A stretch of DNA of 64,000 bases from Bradyrhizobium sp. AZCC 1610 (GTDB lineage: Bacteria; Pseudomonadota; Alphaproteobacteria; Rhizobiales; Xanthobacteraceae). The stretch lies in the NCBI RefSeq assembly GCF_036924515.1, contig NZ_JAZHRR010000001.1:2203001-2267000 (forward strand), read 5' to 3'. The notes below the pieces were generated by a model. It saw nothing but the letters and a program-made list of their open reading frames with translations, was not told where the DNA came from and searched no databases. The position numbers were made by a program, and so were the translations under genes. Positions within the stretch are counted from its first letter, which is position 1. Each line of letters starts with the position of its first letter. Positions 8,364-16,343 of this stretch are shown piece after piece.

Positions 8364-9092
8364 CTATGCGCTTTCCCGTTCGGAGGGATCGCCATTGATC
8401 CGCCGCATGACGTCCAACTTGATTGCGGCGATCTCGGCATCTCCGCGCTTGCTGCGCGGTGTGCGGATAGGCAGCTCGGCGAGGACCCGAGTCGGACGCG
8501 GCGAGAGCAGGAACAGGCGGTCGCCCAGTCGAACCGCATCGTCCACGTCATGGGTGACCAACAGCGTTATCATGGAACGGCCGTCCATCAGCAGGGCTAT
8601 CTCATCGCGCAGGCGGGCGGCGAGGGCGACATCGAGCGAGGCCAGCGGTTCGTCGAGAATGAGGAATTCTGGCTCGATGGCGAAGGCACGAGCGAGCGCG
8701 ACGCGCCGGGCGAGGCCAAGCGATAACTCGCCGGGAAAGTGGTTGCGATGCGCGTTCAATTCCAGAATTTCGAAGAGGGCTGAAAGCTTCGACTCATTGG
8801 CTTGGGGCGCGGCAAGTCGCACATTTTCTTCGACTGACCGCCAGGGCAACAGCCGCGGCTCCTGGAAGACGAAGCCGATCCGCGCGCCGACGGGACGCGA
8901 GACGCGCCCTTGAAAGTCGGGGTCGAGGCCGGCGAGGATCCTGAGCATCGTGCTTTTGCCGCAGCCGGATGGACCGACCAATACGCCAACTTCTCCTGCA
9001 TCAAGTGCAAAGGCCACGCCTGCGATCACGTCATGCTGTTCGCCCGCTGCGCTTTTGAACGTCTTGCTGGCGATATCGACCTCAAGCCGCAC
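8364..9092 (-). CDS. ABC transporter ATP-binding protein (taurine/nitrate type)
   Basis: This cytoplasmic ATPase of about 242 residues powers the importer formed with the two genes upstream. A Walker A motif GPSGCGKST, Q-loop FVFQEPRLLPW, Walker B LILDEPLASLD and switch His in THDVDDA are visible. The signature motif is unusual: GELSLGLARRVALARA instead of LSGGxxQR, with Leu-Gly in place of Gly-Gly. GTG 9092 gives a family-like start (RLEVDIASKTF) and an 11-base overlap with the permease gene; an ATG at 9146 would overlap it by 65 bases and is less likely. The substrate is unknown. Confidence 0.85.
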   Translation of the reverse strand: MRLEVDIASKTFKSAAGEQHDVIAGVAFALDAGEVGVLVGPSGCGKSTMLRILAGLDPDFQGRVSRPVGARIGFVFQEPRLLPWRSVEENVRLAAPQANESKLSALFEILELNAHRNHFPGELSLGLARRVALARAFAIEPEFLILDEPLASLDVALAARLRDEIALLMDGRSMITLLVTHDVDDAVRLGDRLFLLSPRPTRVLAELPIRTPRSKRGDAEIAAIKLDVMRRINGDPSERESA

Positions 9093-9819
9093 GGGGACGC
9101 CACCGGGATAGCCGGGCCTCAAATGGCTGTACCAACACGGTTTCAATGAGGAGCACGACCGCCGCGAAGCTCAGTGAATAGGCAAGCAATAGCGGAATGT
9201 CGAATAGCTGGAACGCCACGCCAATCTCGAAACCAACACCGTTCGGACGTCCGAGTAATTCCGCAACAAGGACGATCTTCCAGACCAGGGAAAGCCCCGA
9301 TCGCGAGGCGGCTGCGATATAGGGCGACAGTTGCGGCAAAATGACGTGCCGGAACCTCTTCCAGCGCGGCAACGCAAATACGGTCGCCATTTCGTCGAGC
9401 GCCGCGTCGAGGGCACGCGCGCCCTCGCGCAGCGTAACGACGGCGGTTGGGAGCTTGTTGATGGCGATTGCCGCAATAGCGGCGACTTCAGTCAATCCAG
9501 CCCAGATGTAGGCGAGCACGATAACCACGAGCGCCGGCAGATTGAGCAGCAGGATCAGCCAGGGGTCGCCCAGCCGATCGGCAAGCCGTACCCGGCCCAT
9601 CAGGTATCCAATCGCGGCGCCCAGCGTCATCGCCAGCGTGAAGGCCAGCGTAACACGCGCCAATGTCACGCCGAGATGGAAGAATAAGTCACCTGACCTC
9701 GCTTCCGCAATCATGGCCGTGAGCACGGTGGGAGGAGGTGGCAGCTTGGCGTCACCGGCAAACAGCGAGGCGATCCACCAGGTTGCGAGAAGCACGGCGA
9801 ATGACAGCAGGCGCGGCAC
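9082..9819 (-). CDS. ABC transporter permease (taurine/nitrate type)
   Basis: The product has 245 residues and about six transmembrane segments. The EAA loop that contacts the ATPase is at DEMATVFALPRWKRFRHVILPQLSPYI. The family imports taurine, alkanesulfonates, nitrate or thiamine precursors. The frame is open to 9930, but GTG 9819 overlaps the stop of the binding-protein gene (TGAGGTG) and removes a non-membrane extension, so I prefer it. The order binding protein, permease, ATPase is a complete importer operon. Confidence 0.85.
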   Translation of the reverse strand: MPRLLSFAVLLATWWIASLFAGDAKLPPPPTVLTAMIAEARSGDLFFHLGVTLARVTLAFTLAMTLGAAIGYLMGRVRLADRLGDPWLILLLNLPALVVIVLAYIWAGLTEVAAIAAIAINKLPTAVVTLREGARALDAALDEMATVFALPRWKRFRHVILPQLSPYIAAASRSGLSLVWKIVLVAELLGRPNGVGFEIGVAFQLFDIPLLLAYSLSFAAVVLLIETVLVQPFEARLSRWRPRAA

Positions 9820-9820
9820 C

Positions 9821-10795
9821 TCAGCCTCCCGGGATCGCGTGATAGAATGTTCCGGAATCGAGTTCAGGCGCCGGCCCGACAAGTTCGCGGCCGCCGATGT
9901 CAGCCAGCACGCGGTAGAGGATGCGCGCATCGGCTTCTTCGTCCGCGACCGGGCGACGCGGAATTCCCTCCCGATAGCGATCGCGATAGGCGTGCAGCGT
10001 TGCGGCGTCCGGAGCGCCGGTCAGTGGCGCAATTTTCTCCCACTCCGCGTCCGAGGTCGACAGGATCTCTTTCGCCGCGCGGGTCATGGCGATGAAGCGG
10101 GCAATTTTGTCCTGGTTTGCGGTCGCCCATTTTTCATCGAAGACGTAGCCGATCATCGCGGTGCGGCCTTTGGCGCCGAGTTTCGGCAGCAGATCCTCAA
10201 TGCCGGCGATGCGGCGAAAACCCTTCGCTTCCAGCACGGCGCAGAAATTCCAGTAGTTCAAGGTCGCATCCATTTCTCCGCTGAGCGTCTTCGCAGCCAG
10301 CAGCGGCGGCGCGCCATAGGCGATTGTCGCGTCCGACTTCAGGTCGATGCCGGCCTGCTTCAACCACGCCAGCAGCAGTAGCCAGCTCTTGTCGATCGGG
10401 CCACCGGCGACGGCGAGCTTGCGGCCCTTGAGATCAGGCAAGGTCTGGATCGGTGATGAGGCAGGCACCATCACGGCGCCGAGCGCGCTCGAATAAGGAT
10501 AGAATGTCAGTTTGGCGCCAAGGCCGCGTTCGCGCGACACCCAAAGCCAGTCGGTGACCACAATGTCGGCGTTCCCGGCGCGAAGCGCGATCTTGCCCGC
10601 CTCGGGGCTCGCCAGTTCGAGAACCTGCACCGAAAGGTTGGCCTGCTTGTCGAGGCCGTGCGCGCGGATCACTGCGAGTTCCCAGGCGAATGTTCCGGTC
10701 TTCTGCACCGCAACGCGTAAAGCCTCGGCGCTGCAGCACGTGCCGAGCGAGACAGAAACAATCGTAGCAAGCAGCATGCGAACAAAAAATTTCAT
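9821..10795 (-). CDS. ABC transporter substrate-binding protein (TauA/SsuA-like)
   Basis: The product has 324 residues with a signal peptide (1-23, ending CCSA-EA). The mature part resembles periplasmic NMT1/TauA-type binding proteins: RVAVQKTGTFAWELAVIRAHGLD, ADIVVTDWLWVSRERG and GRKLAVAGGPIDKSWL. A tandem Cys at the cleavage site could allow lipidation, but no clean lipobox is seen. Its place within the PQQ cluster suggests a ligand linked to quinoprotein function (a chelated metal, a sulfur compound or PQQ itself); this is inference only. It diverges from the 10883 gene with an 87-base gap. Confidence 0.82.
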   Translation of the reverse strand: MKFFVRMLLATIVSVSLGTCCSAEALRVAVQKTGTFAWELAVIRAHGLDKQANLSVQVLELASPEAGKIALRAGNADIVVTDWLWVSRERGLGAKLTFYPYSSALGAVMVPASSPIQTLPDLKGRKLAVAGGPIDKSWLLLLAWLKQAGIDLKSDATIAYGAPPLLAAKTLSGEMDATLNYWNFCAVLEAKGFRRIAGIEDLLPKLGAKGRTAMIGYVFDEKWATANQDKIARFIAMTRAAKEILSTSDAEWEKIAPLTGAPDAATLHAYRDRYREGIPRRPVADEEADARILYRVLADIGGRELVGPAPELDSGTFYHAIPGG

Positions 10796-10882
10796 GGCAC
10801 CTTGAGCCGTTTTCTCGAACGTCTGCTTTTCAGCGGGACAGTCATAGCATAGCTTCCACGGTTAGGAGTGGGAGGGAAGACG

Positions 10883-11242
10883 ATGACGCTTGTCGGATCG
10901 ATAGGACGTATTGTCGCCGCGCTGACGGCGCTAATGGTGACGACAGGGATCACGCGTGCCCAGGATTTCAACGATTATCCGACGTCGGCGCGCGTCGAAT
11001 ACGCGTTTGGCTGTTTGAAAGCAAATGGCGAGACGCGGCAGGCGATCGAGCAATGCTCCTGTTCGATCGATGTTATCGCTTCGCTCGTGCCTTATGAGCG
11101 CTATGTTACAGCCGAAACCGTGCTCAGTGTGTCGCAGGTCCGGGGAGATATGGGCGGGCCATTCCGCACATCCGAGCAGGCGGCAAATGCGCTCAACGAG
11201 CTCAGGCGGGCCCAGGCCGAAGCGGAAGTACGCTGTTTCTGA
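10883..11242 (+). CDS. Small exported cysteine-containing protein, unknown function
   Basis: The product has 119 residues: a signal peptide (1-26, ending TRA-QD) and a mature helix-rich domain with four cysteines (FGCLK, EQCSCSID, VRCF). GGAGGGAAG lies 3-11 bases before ATG 10883, so I prefer it to the ATG at 10868. The gene lies between the importer and the SoxYZ-like carrier, in a position suggesting a part in the PQQ-dependent system, but no domain is recognised. Two disulfides or a metal site are possible. Confidence 0.7.
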   Translation: MTLVGSIGRIVAALTALMVTTGITRAQDFNDYPTSARVEYAFGCLKANGETRQAIEQCSCSIDVIASLVPYERYVTAETVLSVSQVRGDMGGPFRTSEQAANALNELRRAQAEAEVRCF

Positions 11243-11262
11243 GGCGCTGCACGCGGTTCGGA

Positions 11263-12081
11263 TCAAATTCCGGAATCATCGATCTTCCATTCGCGCTGGA
11301 AAACGTGTCCCTCGGTATCCTTTGCCTCGGCACGGAAATTTTTCGCGCCATTCGACACGTAGGTGAACCTGATATTGGGATCTTCCGAAATCGAAATGCC
11401 GCCTTCCATGGTCAACACCAGGCTGTCGTCCTGCCAAAGCCGCAGTTCATTAACGAAGAATGCCGGGACATATAGTTGCGTGACCTGGTCCATCTGCAGG
11501 CCGGAATTGTTGGGATGCCCGATCATGATCTGGGCCTCGCGTGCGCCGCTGGCGGGGCCTTCACCGGCTTTTCCGAATTGCCGGTAGCGCATCTGGCCTA
11601 ATCTGCTCTTGGCTTCGTCGGCGTTCTTGGCGGCGGGCGCCGAGCAGCCGCCGGACGCCTTCACATAAGTCTTGGTCATGTAAAGTTTGCCGTCGCTGAG
11701 TTCGGCCACCGCGTGAACGTTGGTGTAATTGTTGACGCGAACGCGGGTGGAGATCTCCGACACGTTGGCGTCCGGCCCGAGCTGGAATTTGGCCGCCATC
11801 GGCGCGGGGTTCTGGTCGATGACAAGCGTAATGTTCAGCACCTTTCGGCTGTCGCCGGGCGACAGCTTCGTTCGCAAGGTCACCGGCACGATTGCGGCAT
11901 CCTCGGCACGGGCCGGCATTTCGATGGCGATCACGTCGCTGCCATCGTTCATTGGGCGATTGTTGAAGATGTCCTGGGCCAGGCCAGGCCAGGGGTCATT
12001 TGGTGTTGCCGCGAGCGTTGGCGCTGCGCCGAACAGCAGCAGGCCAGCGACGACGAACAGGCGGAAAAGAGATCCGGGCAT
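11263..12081 (-). CDS. Quinoprotein dehydrogenase-associated SoxYZ-like carrier
   Basis: This 272-residue periplasmic protein has a signal peptide (1-24), a SoxY-like domain (about 30-155) and a SoxZ-like domain (about 175-272). In the Sox system, SoxY carries sulfur intermediates on a Cys near its C-terminus. Here Cys146 sits in GGCSAP at the domain junction, which matches the fused SoxYZ-like family found beside PQQ dehydrogenases. No other sox genes are present, so the role is likely a relay in quinoprotein function rather than thiosulfate oxidation. It lies 63 bases downstream of the metallohydrolase gene on the same strand. Confidence 0.9.
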   Translation of the reverse strand: MPGSLFRLFVVAGLLLFGAAPTLAATPNDPWPGLAQDIFNNRPMNDGSDVIAIEMPARAEDAAIVPVTLRTKLSPGDSRKVLNITLVIDQNPAPMAAKFQLGPDANVSEISTRVRVNNYTNVHAVAELSDGKLYMTKTYVKASGGCSAPAAKNADEAKSRLGQMRYRQFGKAGEGPASGAREAQIMIGHPNNSGLQMDQVTQLYVPAFFVNELRLWQDDSLVLTMEGGISISEDPNIRFTYVSNGAKNFRAEAKDTEGHVFQREWKIDDSGI

Positions 12082-12144
12082 GCACCACCTTCGTTAGGAC
12101 GGAAGCAACGAACGCAATAAATGCAATATAGGGCAATGCCCGCG

Positions 12145-13068
12145 TCATTCCCATTCAATTTCCGAAAATGCTGCGGTTGCGTTGCGGGTGTTGAAGTCGT
12201 CGAATAATTCCCATCGGGATCGCTCGGAGCCCGCTGCAGTGCTTGCCGCCGCAATCGGCTCGCCGCGGGCGACGAGCCCGCGTACATCTGAAGCCAAGGT
12301 TTCAAGATAGCGGCGCTGGTCGACGAGGGCGGCCGGCCATCCGCTCACAGGACCGTGACCAGGAACAACGCGCTGTGCGGGGAGAGTGCTGAGCTCACCG
12401 ATTGCGCCCAGCCAGCCGCGGAGGTTGCCGTCCAGTACGGGCGTGTGGGCCAGAAACACCAGATCGCCCGCGAACAGGGTAGCGGTTTTTTCATCGAGCA
12501 CCGTGAGATCGCAATCGCTATGCGCGACGGGCCACGCCCGCAACACGAGGGTTCGTGCGCCGAGATCCAGATTGAGCGTGCCGCTGACGAGCAGCGTTGG
12601 CGGCACGATGCTGACCTCGTCGATCAATTGATCGCCCATGGTACGGCGAAATGCATCGAGATAGAATTTCCCGCGCGCGGCCAGTGCGCGCGGCAGGTTC
12701 GCATGGCCGACAAAGGTCGTGCCGTCCTGCACGAAAGCGCCGTTGCCGAAAACGTGATCGGGATGGCCGTGCGTATTGATGACGTACCGGATCGGCTTGC
12801 CGGTCCGGGCACGAATAGCCGCCATCAATTGTCGTCCCTCGCGCAGGCTGCCGCCCGTATCGATCACGGCGACTGCATCCTCGCCAACGATGAAACCTAC
12901 ATTGGCAATCGCGCCGTGGTTCTCGCGCGTCATCTGCGCGGTTTGGCCGTTGTGCACGAATACGCCATCCGCAATGGAGCTAACGGGCAACTCCTGTTGC
13001 TGCGCGCGCGAGGCTGTCGCAGTAGCGAGCATCGCGAGCGCGGCAAGGATCGATGCGGCACGAGCCAT
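12145..13068 (-). CDS. Quinoprotein relay system zinc metallohydrolase (metallo-beta-lactamase fold)
   Basis: The product has 307 residues with a signal peptide (1-22, SRA-QQ). The metallo-beta-lactamase zinc motif HxHxDH is at residues 100-105 (HGHPDH), with later ligands in AHSDCD, FAGDLVF and PGHGPV. The family occurs beside SoxYZ-like carriers and PQQ dehydrogenases, where it is thought to hydrolyse a thioester or persulfide-type intermediate; its substrate is not proven. It is transcribed with the SoxYZ-like gene and diverges from the XoxJ-like gene across 221 bases that contain a GACAAGC dyad. Confidence 0.9.
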   Translation of the reverse strand: MARAASILAALAMLATATASRAQQQELPVSSIADGVFVHNGQTAQMTRENHGAIANVGFIVGEDAVAVIDTGGSLREGRQLMAAIRARTGKPIRYVINTHGHPDHVFGNGAFVQDGTTFVGHANLPRALAARGKFYLDAFRRTMGDQLIDEVSIVPPTLLVSGTLNLDLGARTLVLRAWPVAHSDCDLTVLDEKTATLFAGDLVFLAHTPVLDGNLRGWLGAIGELSTLPAQRVVPGHGPVSGWPAALVDQRRYLETLASDVRGLVARGEPIAAASTAAGSERSRWELFDDFNTRNATAAFSEIEWE

Positions 13069-13191
13069 ATTTCGGCCTCCGTCTCATCACGAAGCGCTAT
13101 CGGAAATTCCATGCTTCGTCTCAGCCAGGTTTGCGTCGCAGCACGGGCGGCGAGTCTGCGACAGGGATTATTCCTGTTGCAGGCTCCAATT

Positions 13192-13215
13192 GACAAGCAT
13201 AGCATTTTGCTTGTC
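13192..13215. promoter_or_regulatory. Inverted repeat in the divergent metallohydrolase/xoxJ promoter region
   Basis: GACAAGC (13192-13198) and GCTTGTC (13209-13215) form a perfect 7-bp dyad with a 10-base spacer. It overlaps a TTGACA that could be a -35 box for the rightward gene. It is a candidate operator. A related GCTTGT-N4-ACAAGC dyad lies upstream of xoxF (26345-26360). Confidence 0.35.
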
Positions 13216-13289
13216 TGCGGCTTCAACGGAACTTCGTTCGTCGGGGTTGCCGATACTTTTCTGTAGTTGGCAACCATGGTGGGCCGGAA

Positions 13290-14189
13290 GTGCAGCTGCT
13301 TTCGATGATATATGCCGGACGTAAGCGCTGGCTGGCGATCGCAACATTGGCGGTCCTCGCCGTACTCAGCGGCCGCGATGTGGCACGCGCGCAAATCAAG
13401 GAAACCGGCGATTTGTCGATCGAACTCGTCGATCCCAAGGTGCTGCGCGTCTGCGCCGACCCGCACAATTTGCCGTTCTCCAACGACAAGGGCGAGGGAT
13501 TCGAGAATAAGTTCGCCGAACTGCTCGCCGAGAAGCTGCAGAAGAAACTGGACTACATGTACTTCCCGCAGGCGACCGGCTTCGTCCGGATGACGCTTGG
13601 CGCCCATCGTTGCGATGTGATCATGGGCTTCCCGCAAGGCGACGATCTGGTTCAGGGCACCAATCCCTACTACCGCACCGCATACGCGCTGGTCGCCAAG
13701 AAGGGCAGCGGCCTCGAGGAAGTGACGGCGCTGGAAGACGAGCGCCTGAAGGGCAAGCATATCGGCATCGTGGCCGGCACGCCGCCGGCCACGAACATGG
13801 CGGTCAACGGCCTGATGGCGAATGCCAGACCATATCAGTTGATGGTCGATACCCGCCTGGACTCTTCAGCGGAGGCCATGATCGCCGACCTGATGTCGGG
13901 TCAGATCGACGCCGGCATTCTCTGGGGACCGATGGCGGGCTACTATGCGAAGAAGGCGAGCCCGCCGCTCCACGTCACGCCTCTCGTCAAGGAAAAGACG
14001 GGCCCGCGACTGGCGTTCCGCATCGGCTTGGGGGTGCGGGCGGCTGACCAGAACTGGAAGCGGCAGCTCAACCGCCTGATCCAGGAGAACCAGCCCGCGA
14101 TCAACAAGATATTGCTGGACTACGGCGTTCCCTTGCTGGACGACAACGACCGGCCGATCGGCGCAGAGACCGCAACGAAAGCGCCATGA
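13290..14189 (+). CDS. xoxJ: Quinoprotein dehydrogenase-associated periplasmic binding protein (XoxJ/MxaJ-like)
   Basis: The product has 299 residues with a signal peptide (about 1-34, VARA-QI) and a type 3 periplasmic binding fold: LRVCADPHNLPFSNDKGEGF, CDVIMGFPQGDDLV and YYRTAYALVAKKGS are typical. XoxJ is encoded with lanthanide methanol dehydrogenases, and work on its family suggests it helps activate or load the dehydrogenase; it has no cognate permease here. Here it is 12 kb from xoxF and coupled by a 4-base overlap to the CxxxCW gene. The start is GTG 13290; ATG 13305 would also keep the signal peptide. Confidence 0.87.
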   Translation: MQLLSMIYAGRKRWLAIATLAVLAVLSGRDVARAQIKETGDLSIELVDPKVLRVCADPHNLPFSNDKGEGFENKFAELLAEKLQKKLDYMYFPQATGFVRMTLGAHRCDVIMGFPQGDDLVQGTNPYYRTAYALVAKKGSGLEEVTALEDERLKGKHIGIVAGTPPATNMAVNGLMANARPYQLMVDTRLDSSAEAMIADLMSGQIDAGILWGPMAGYYAKKASPPLHVTPLVKEKTGPRLAFRIGLGVRAADQNWKRQLNRLIQENQPAINKILLDYGVPLLDDNDRPIGAETATKAP

Positions 14190-14761
14190 AGGAAAAGATC
14201 GCAGGCCTGGTCCTTGCGGCATTCACATTCATTGTCCCGACATCAGCGCAGGAAAGGCCTCCCGAGCCCGACGGATACCGCATGGAAGACTACCGTGCGC
14301 TGGTTCCCGCAAGCCTTGCCGGCGTGCGTGTTCTGACGACCGCTGAGGCCGCGTCGATCTGGCGATCCAAGGCGGGCGTGTTCATCGACGTAATGCCTCG
14401 TGCGCCGAAGCCGCAAAATCTTCCCCAAGGCACAGTCTGGCGCGACCAGCCGCGGCTCAACATTCCCGGCAGCATATGGCTGCCGGACACCGGCTACGGA
14501 AAGCTCGCGGCGGCAACGGAAGATTATCTGCGGCGCGGCCTCGTCCGGGCGACGGCGGGCAACAATACTGCGCTGGTGGTGGTTTACTGTCAGGCCGATT
14601 GCTGGATGTCCTGGAACGCGGCAAAGCGAATCCTGACATACGGCTATTCCAATGTAGCTTGGTATCCCGAAGGAACCGATGGCTGGGAGCGCGCCGGCCT
14701 GGACCTCGCTGATTCGCAACCGGAGCCGCGGACAGGCGAGGAGACTTCATCGTCGCGTTAG
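14186..14761 (+). CDS. PQQ-dependent catabolism-associated CxxxCW rhodanese-like protein
   Basis: The product has 191 residues with a signal peptide (1-21) and a rhodanese-like domain. The family signature is CQADCW at residues 135-140 followed by MSWNAAKR; in this protein the cysteines are three residues apart, although the family is usually named CXXCW. Rhodanese-like folds carry persulfides on such cysteines, so with the SoxYZ-like carrier and metallohydrolase it suggests a periplasmic sulfur- or thiol-based relay tied to quinoproteins. It overlaps xoxJ by 4 bases, and its stop codon lies in a palindromic repeat that may end the transcript. Confidence 0.88.
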   Translation: MKEKIAGLVLAAFTFIVPTSAQERPPEPDGYRMEDYRALVPASLAGVRVLTTAEAASIWRSKAGVFIDVMPRAPKPQNLPQGTVWRDQPRLNIPGSIWLPDTGYGKLAAATEDYLRRGLVRATAGNNTALVVVYCQADCWMSWNAAKRILTYGYSNVAWYPEGTDGWERAGLDLADSQPEPRTGEETSSSR

Positions 14762-14834
14762 AGCATGATCCGGAAAAGTGGATACCGGTTTTCCCTCGGG
14801 ACAAACGCAAAGCGTTTGCCCGGAGATCATGCTC
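14761..14834. repeat. Palindromic intergenic repeat (GAGCATGATC family), full copy
   Basis: The outer arms GAGCATGATC (14761-14770) and GATCATGCTC (14825-14834) are perfect 10-bp complements. Inside are the CCGGAAAA...ACCGGTTTTCC block and an inner hairpin CAAACGC/GCGTTTG. This type of element is frequent between genes in Bradyrhizobium and relatives. It lies between two convergent genes, so it can act as a bidirectional terminator. A shorter relative occurs at 56280-56327. Confidence 0.8.
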
Positions 14835-14886
14835 AAACGATAAGCCAGGGCGTGATGACGATTCGAAGAAACGGCATCACGCACGA

Positions 14887-15498
14887 CTATTCGATCTCCT
14901 GCTGAATCGTTCGTCCGAGGGTGAACAGACGCTGGTCGATCGCCGTCGGCACCTCGCAGACGAATTTGATGACATTCCGCCGGTCTTCGAAGATGCGCGT
15001 CTGCCAAACAAGCTGATTGCCGAGGTCGTCGATCTTCGCCTGATCGGGCGGCGATTCGCCCTGCAGCGCCTGCAAGGCAAGCGTGTCGCTGCGGATTTTA
15101 TCCGCCGCTTCGCGCTGCTTGCGGGTGACGCGCTCCAGCCCGTTCAAGACCTGGGAGCGTTGGGCATTGAGGGAGTCGAACAGGCCGGCAAACAGCAATT
15201 TTCCGCTTCCGGTCTTGTCGGCTGCACCGCTCAGATATTCCGTAATCGCTTTTTGCCCTTCCTCGAGCGGGGTCCGCCTTGCCGCCAGCTTCGCGACCAG
15301 CGCGCTGACTTTGGCATCGTCCTTCCACTTGCCGGAGACGTCATCGAGCGACGGGCCTGCCCACACCGCAGCGAGAGAAATCTCGGGTACCTTGGCTTGG
15401 GTGCACGGCCAGTCCGGATAGCGGGGATCGGCGGCATGGCAGAAGCCGCCGGTCACCGTAACGGCGAGCAATGCCGCGATCGCGATCCGATACCTCAT
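14887..15498 (-). CDS. Exported protein of unknown function, last gene of the PQQ-associated ABC operon
   Basis: The product has 203 residues. A signal peptide (1-22, CHA-AD) precedes a DPRYPDWPCTQAKVPEIS segment with one Cys; a long helical region with coiled-coil character (about residues 95-175, including NGLERVTRKQREAADKI) follows, and a second Cys lies in KFVCEVP. I do not recognise a characterised family. ATG 15498 overlaps the upstream permease stop by 4 bases, so it is translated with the ABC genes and probably serves the same system; a periplasmic adaptor is possible. The longer frame to 15717 is an artefact inside the permease gene. Confidence 0.8.
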   Translation of the reverse strand: MRYRIAIAALLAVTVTGGFCHAADPRYPDWPCTQAKVPEISLAAVWAGPSLDDVSGKWKDDAKVSALVAKLAARRTPLEEGQKAITEYLSGAADKTGSGKLLFAGLFDSLNAQRSQVLNGLERVTRKQREAADKIRSDTLALQALQGESPPDQAKIDDLGNQLVWQTRIFEDRRNVIKFVCEVPTAIDQRLFTLGRTIQQEIE

Positions 15499-16343
15499 GT
15501 CTCGCCTCCAGCCGGTCCGCGGCGGATCAGGCCGCGCGATGGATCGTAGGCGTAAATTGCGCCGATCATGAAGGCGATCGTGCAGCCGCCTACGACCGCG
15601 AGCGCGATCCAGTTCATTTGTCCGTACAGCGCGAAACGGATCAGCTCCACGGCATGCGTGAACGGATTGAACAGGCAGACATAGTAGAGCATCGGGCTGC
15701 TCTCCAGAATACGCCACAGCGGATAGAGCGCTGAAGAAGCGAAGAACATCGGAAAGATGACAAAGTTCATCACGCCCGCGAAATTCTCAAGCTGCTTGAT
15801 GCCGGAGGAGATCAGCATGCCTAAGGCGCCGAGCATCAGGCCCGACAGGACCAGCGCCGGCAGCACCGTCAGATAGCCGGCCGGCGGCGGTGCAATGTCC
15901 CAGAACCAGGCGATCAGCAGGAAGGCATACACCTGAAGCAGCGAGACCGCGGTTCCCGCCAGAAGCTTGCAGGACAGGAGAAACCATCGCGGCAGCGGGC
16001 TCACCAGCAACGTCCGCATATTGCCCATCTCGCGGTCATAGACCATGGAGAGCGAAGACTGCATGCCGTTGAAGAGCTGGATCATCGCCATCAGCCCCGG
16101 CGCGATGTAGACCTCGTACAGAATGTAGGTTTCGTATGGCGGGATGATGGAGAGGCCGAGCACCTGGCGGAAGCCGGCGGCGAAGATGAACAGCCACACC
16201 AGAGGCCGCACCAGCGCCGAGACGAAGCGTTCACGCTGATGCAGGAAACGAAGCGCCTCGCGCCAAACTATACCGTTCAAGCAGGTGAAATATTCGCCAA
16301 GCGAGAAGCCGCTCCGGATCGGCTGTGTGGTTGCTGATGTCAT
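15495..16343 (-). CDS. ABC-2 type permease, PQQ-dependent alcohol dehydrogenase system
   Basis: The product has 282 residues and six predicted membrane helices of the ABC-2 type (export-type transporters such as DrrB/NodJ). The loop YDREMGNMRTLLVSPLPRWFLL is the conserved coupling region. This fold normally pushes substrates outward, which is odd next to a periplasmic binding protein in the same operon. It overlaps the ATPase gene upstream and the 203-residue exported-protein gene downstream by 4 bases each. The family is known from gene neighbourhoods with PQQ alcohol dehydrogenases; its substrate is unknown. Confidence 0.88.
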   Translation of the reverse strand: MTSATTQPIRSGFSLGEYFTCLNGIVWREALRFLHQRERFVSALVRPLVWLFIFAAGFRQVLGLSIIPPYETYILYEVYIAPGLMAMIQLFNGMQSSLSMVYDREMGNMRTLLVSPLPRWFLLSCKLLAGTAVSLLQVYAFLLIAWFWDIAPPPAGYLTVLPALVLSGLMLGALGMLISSGIKQLENFAGVMNFVIFPMFFASSALYPLWRILESSPMLYYVCLFNPFTHAVELIRFALYGQMNWIALAVVGGCTIAFMIGAIYAYDPSRGLIRRGPAGGET

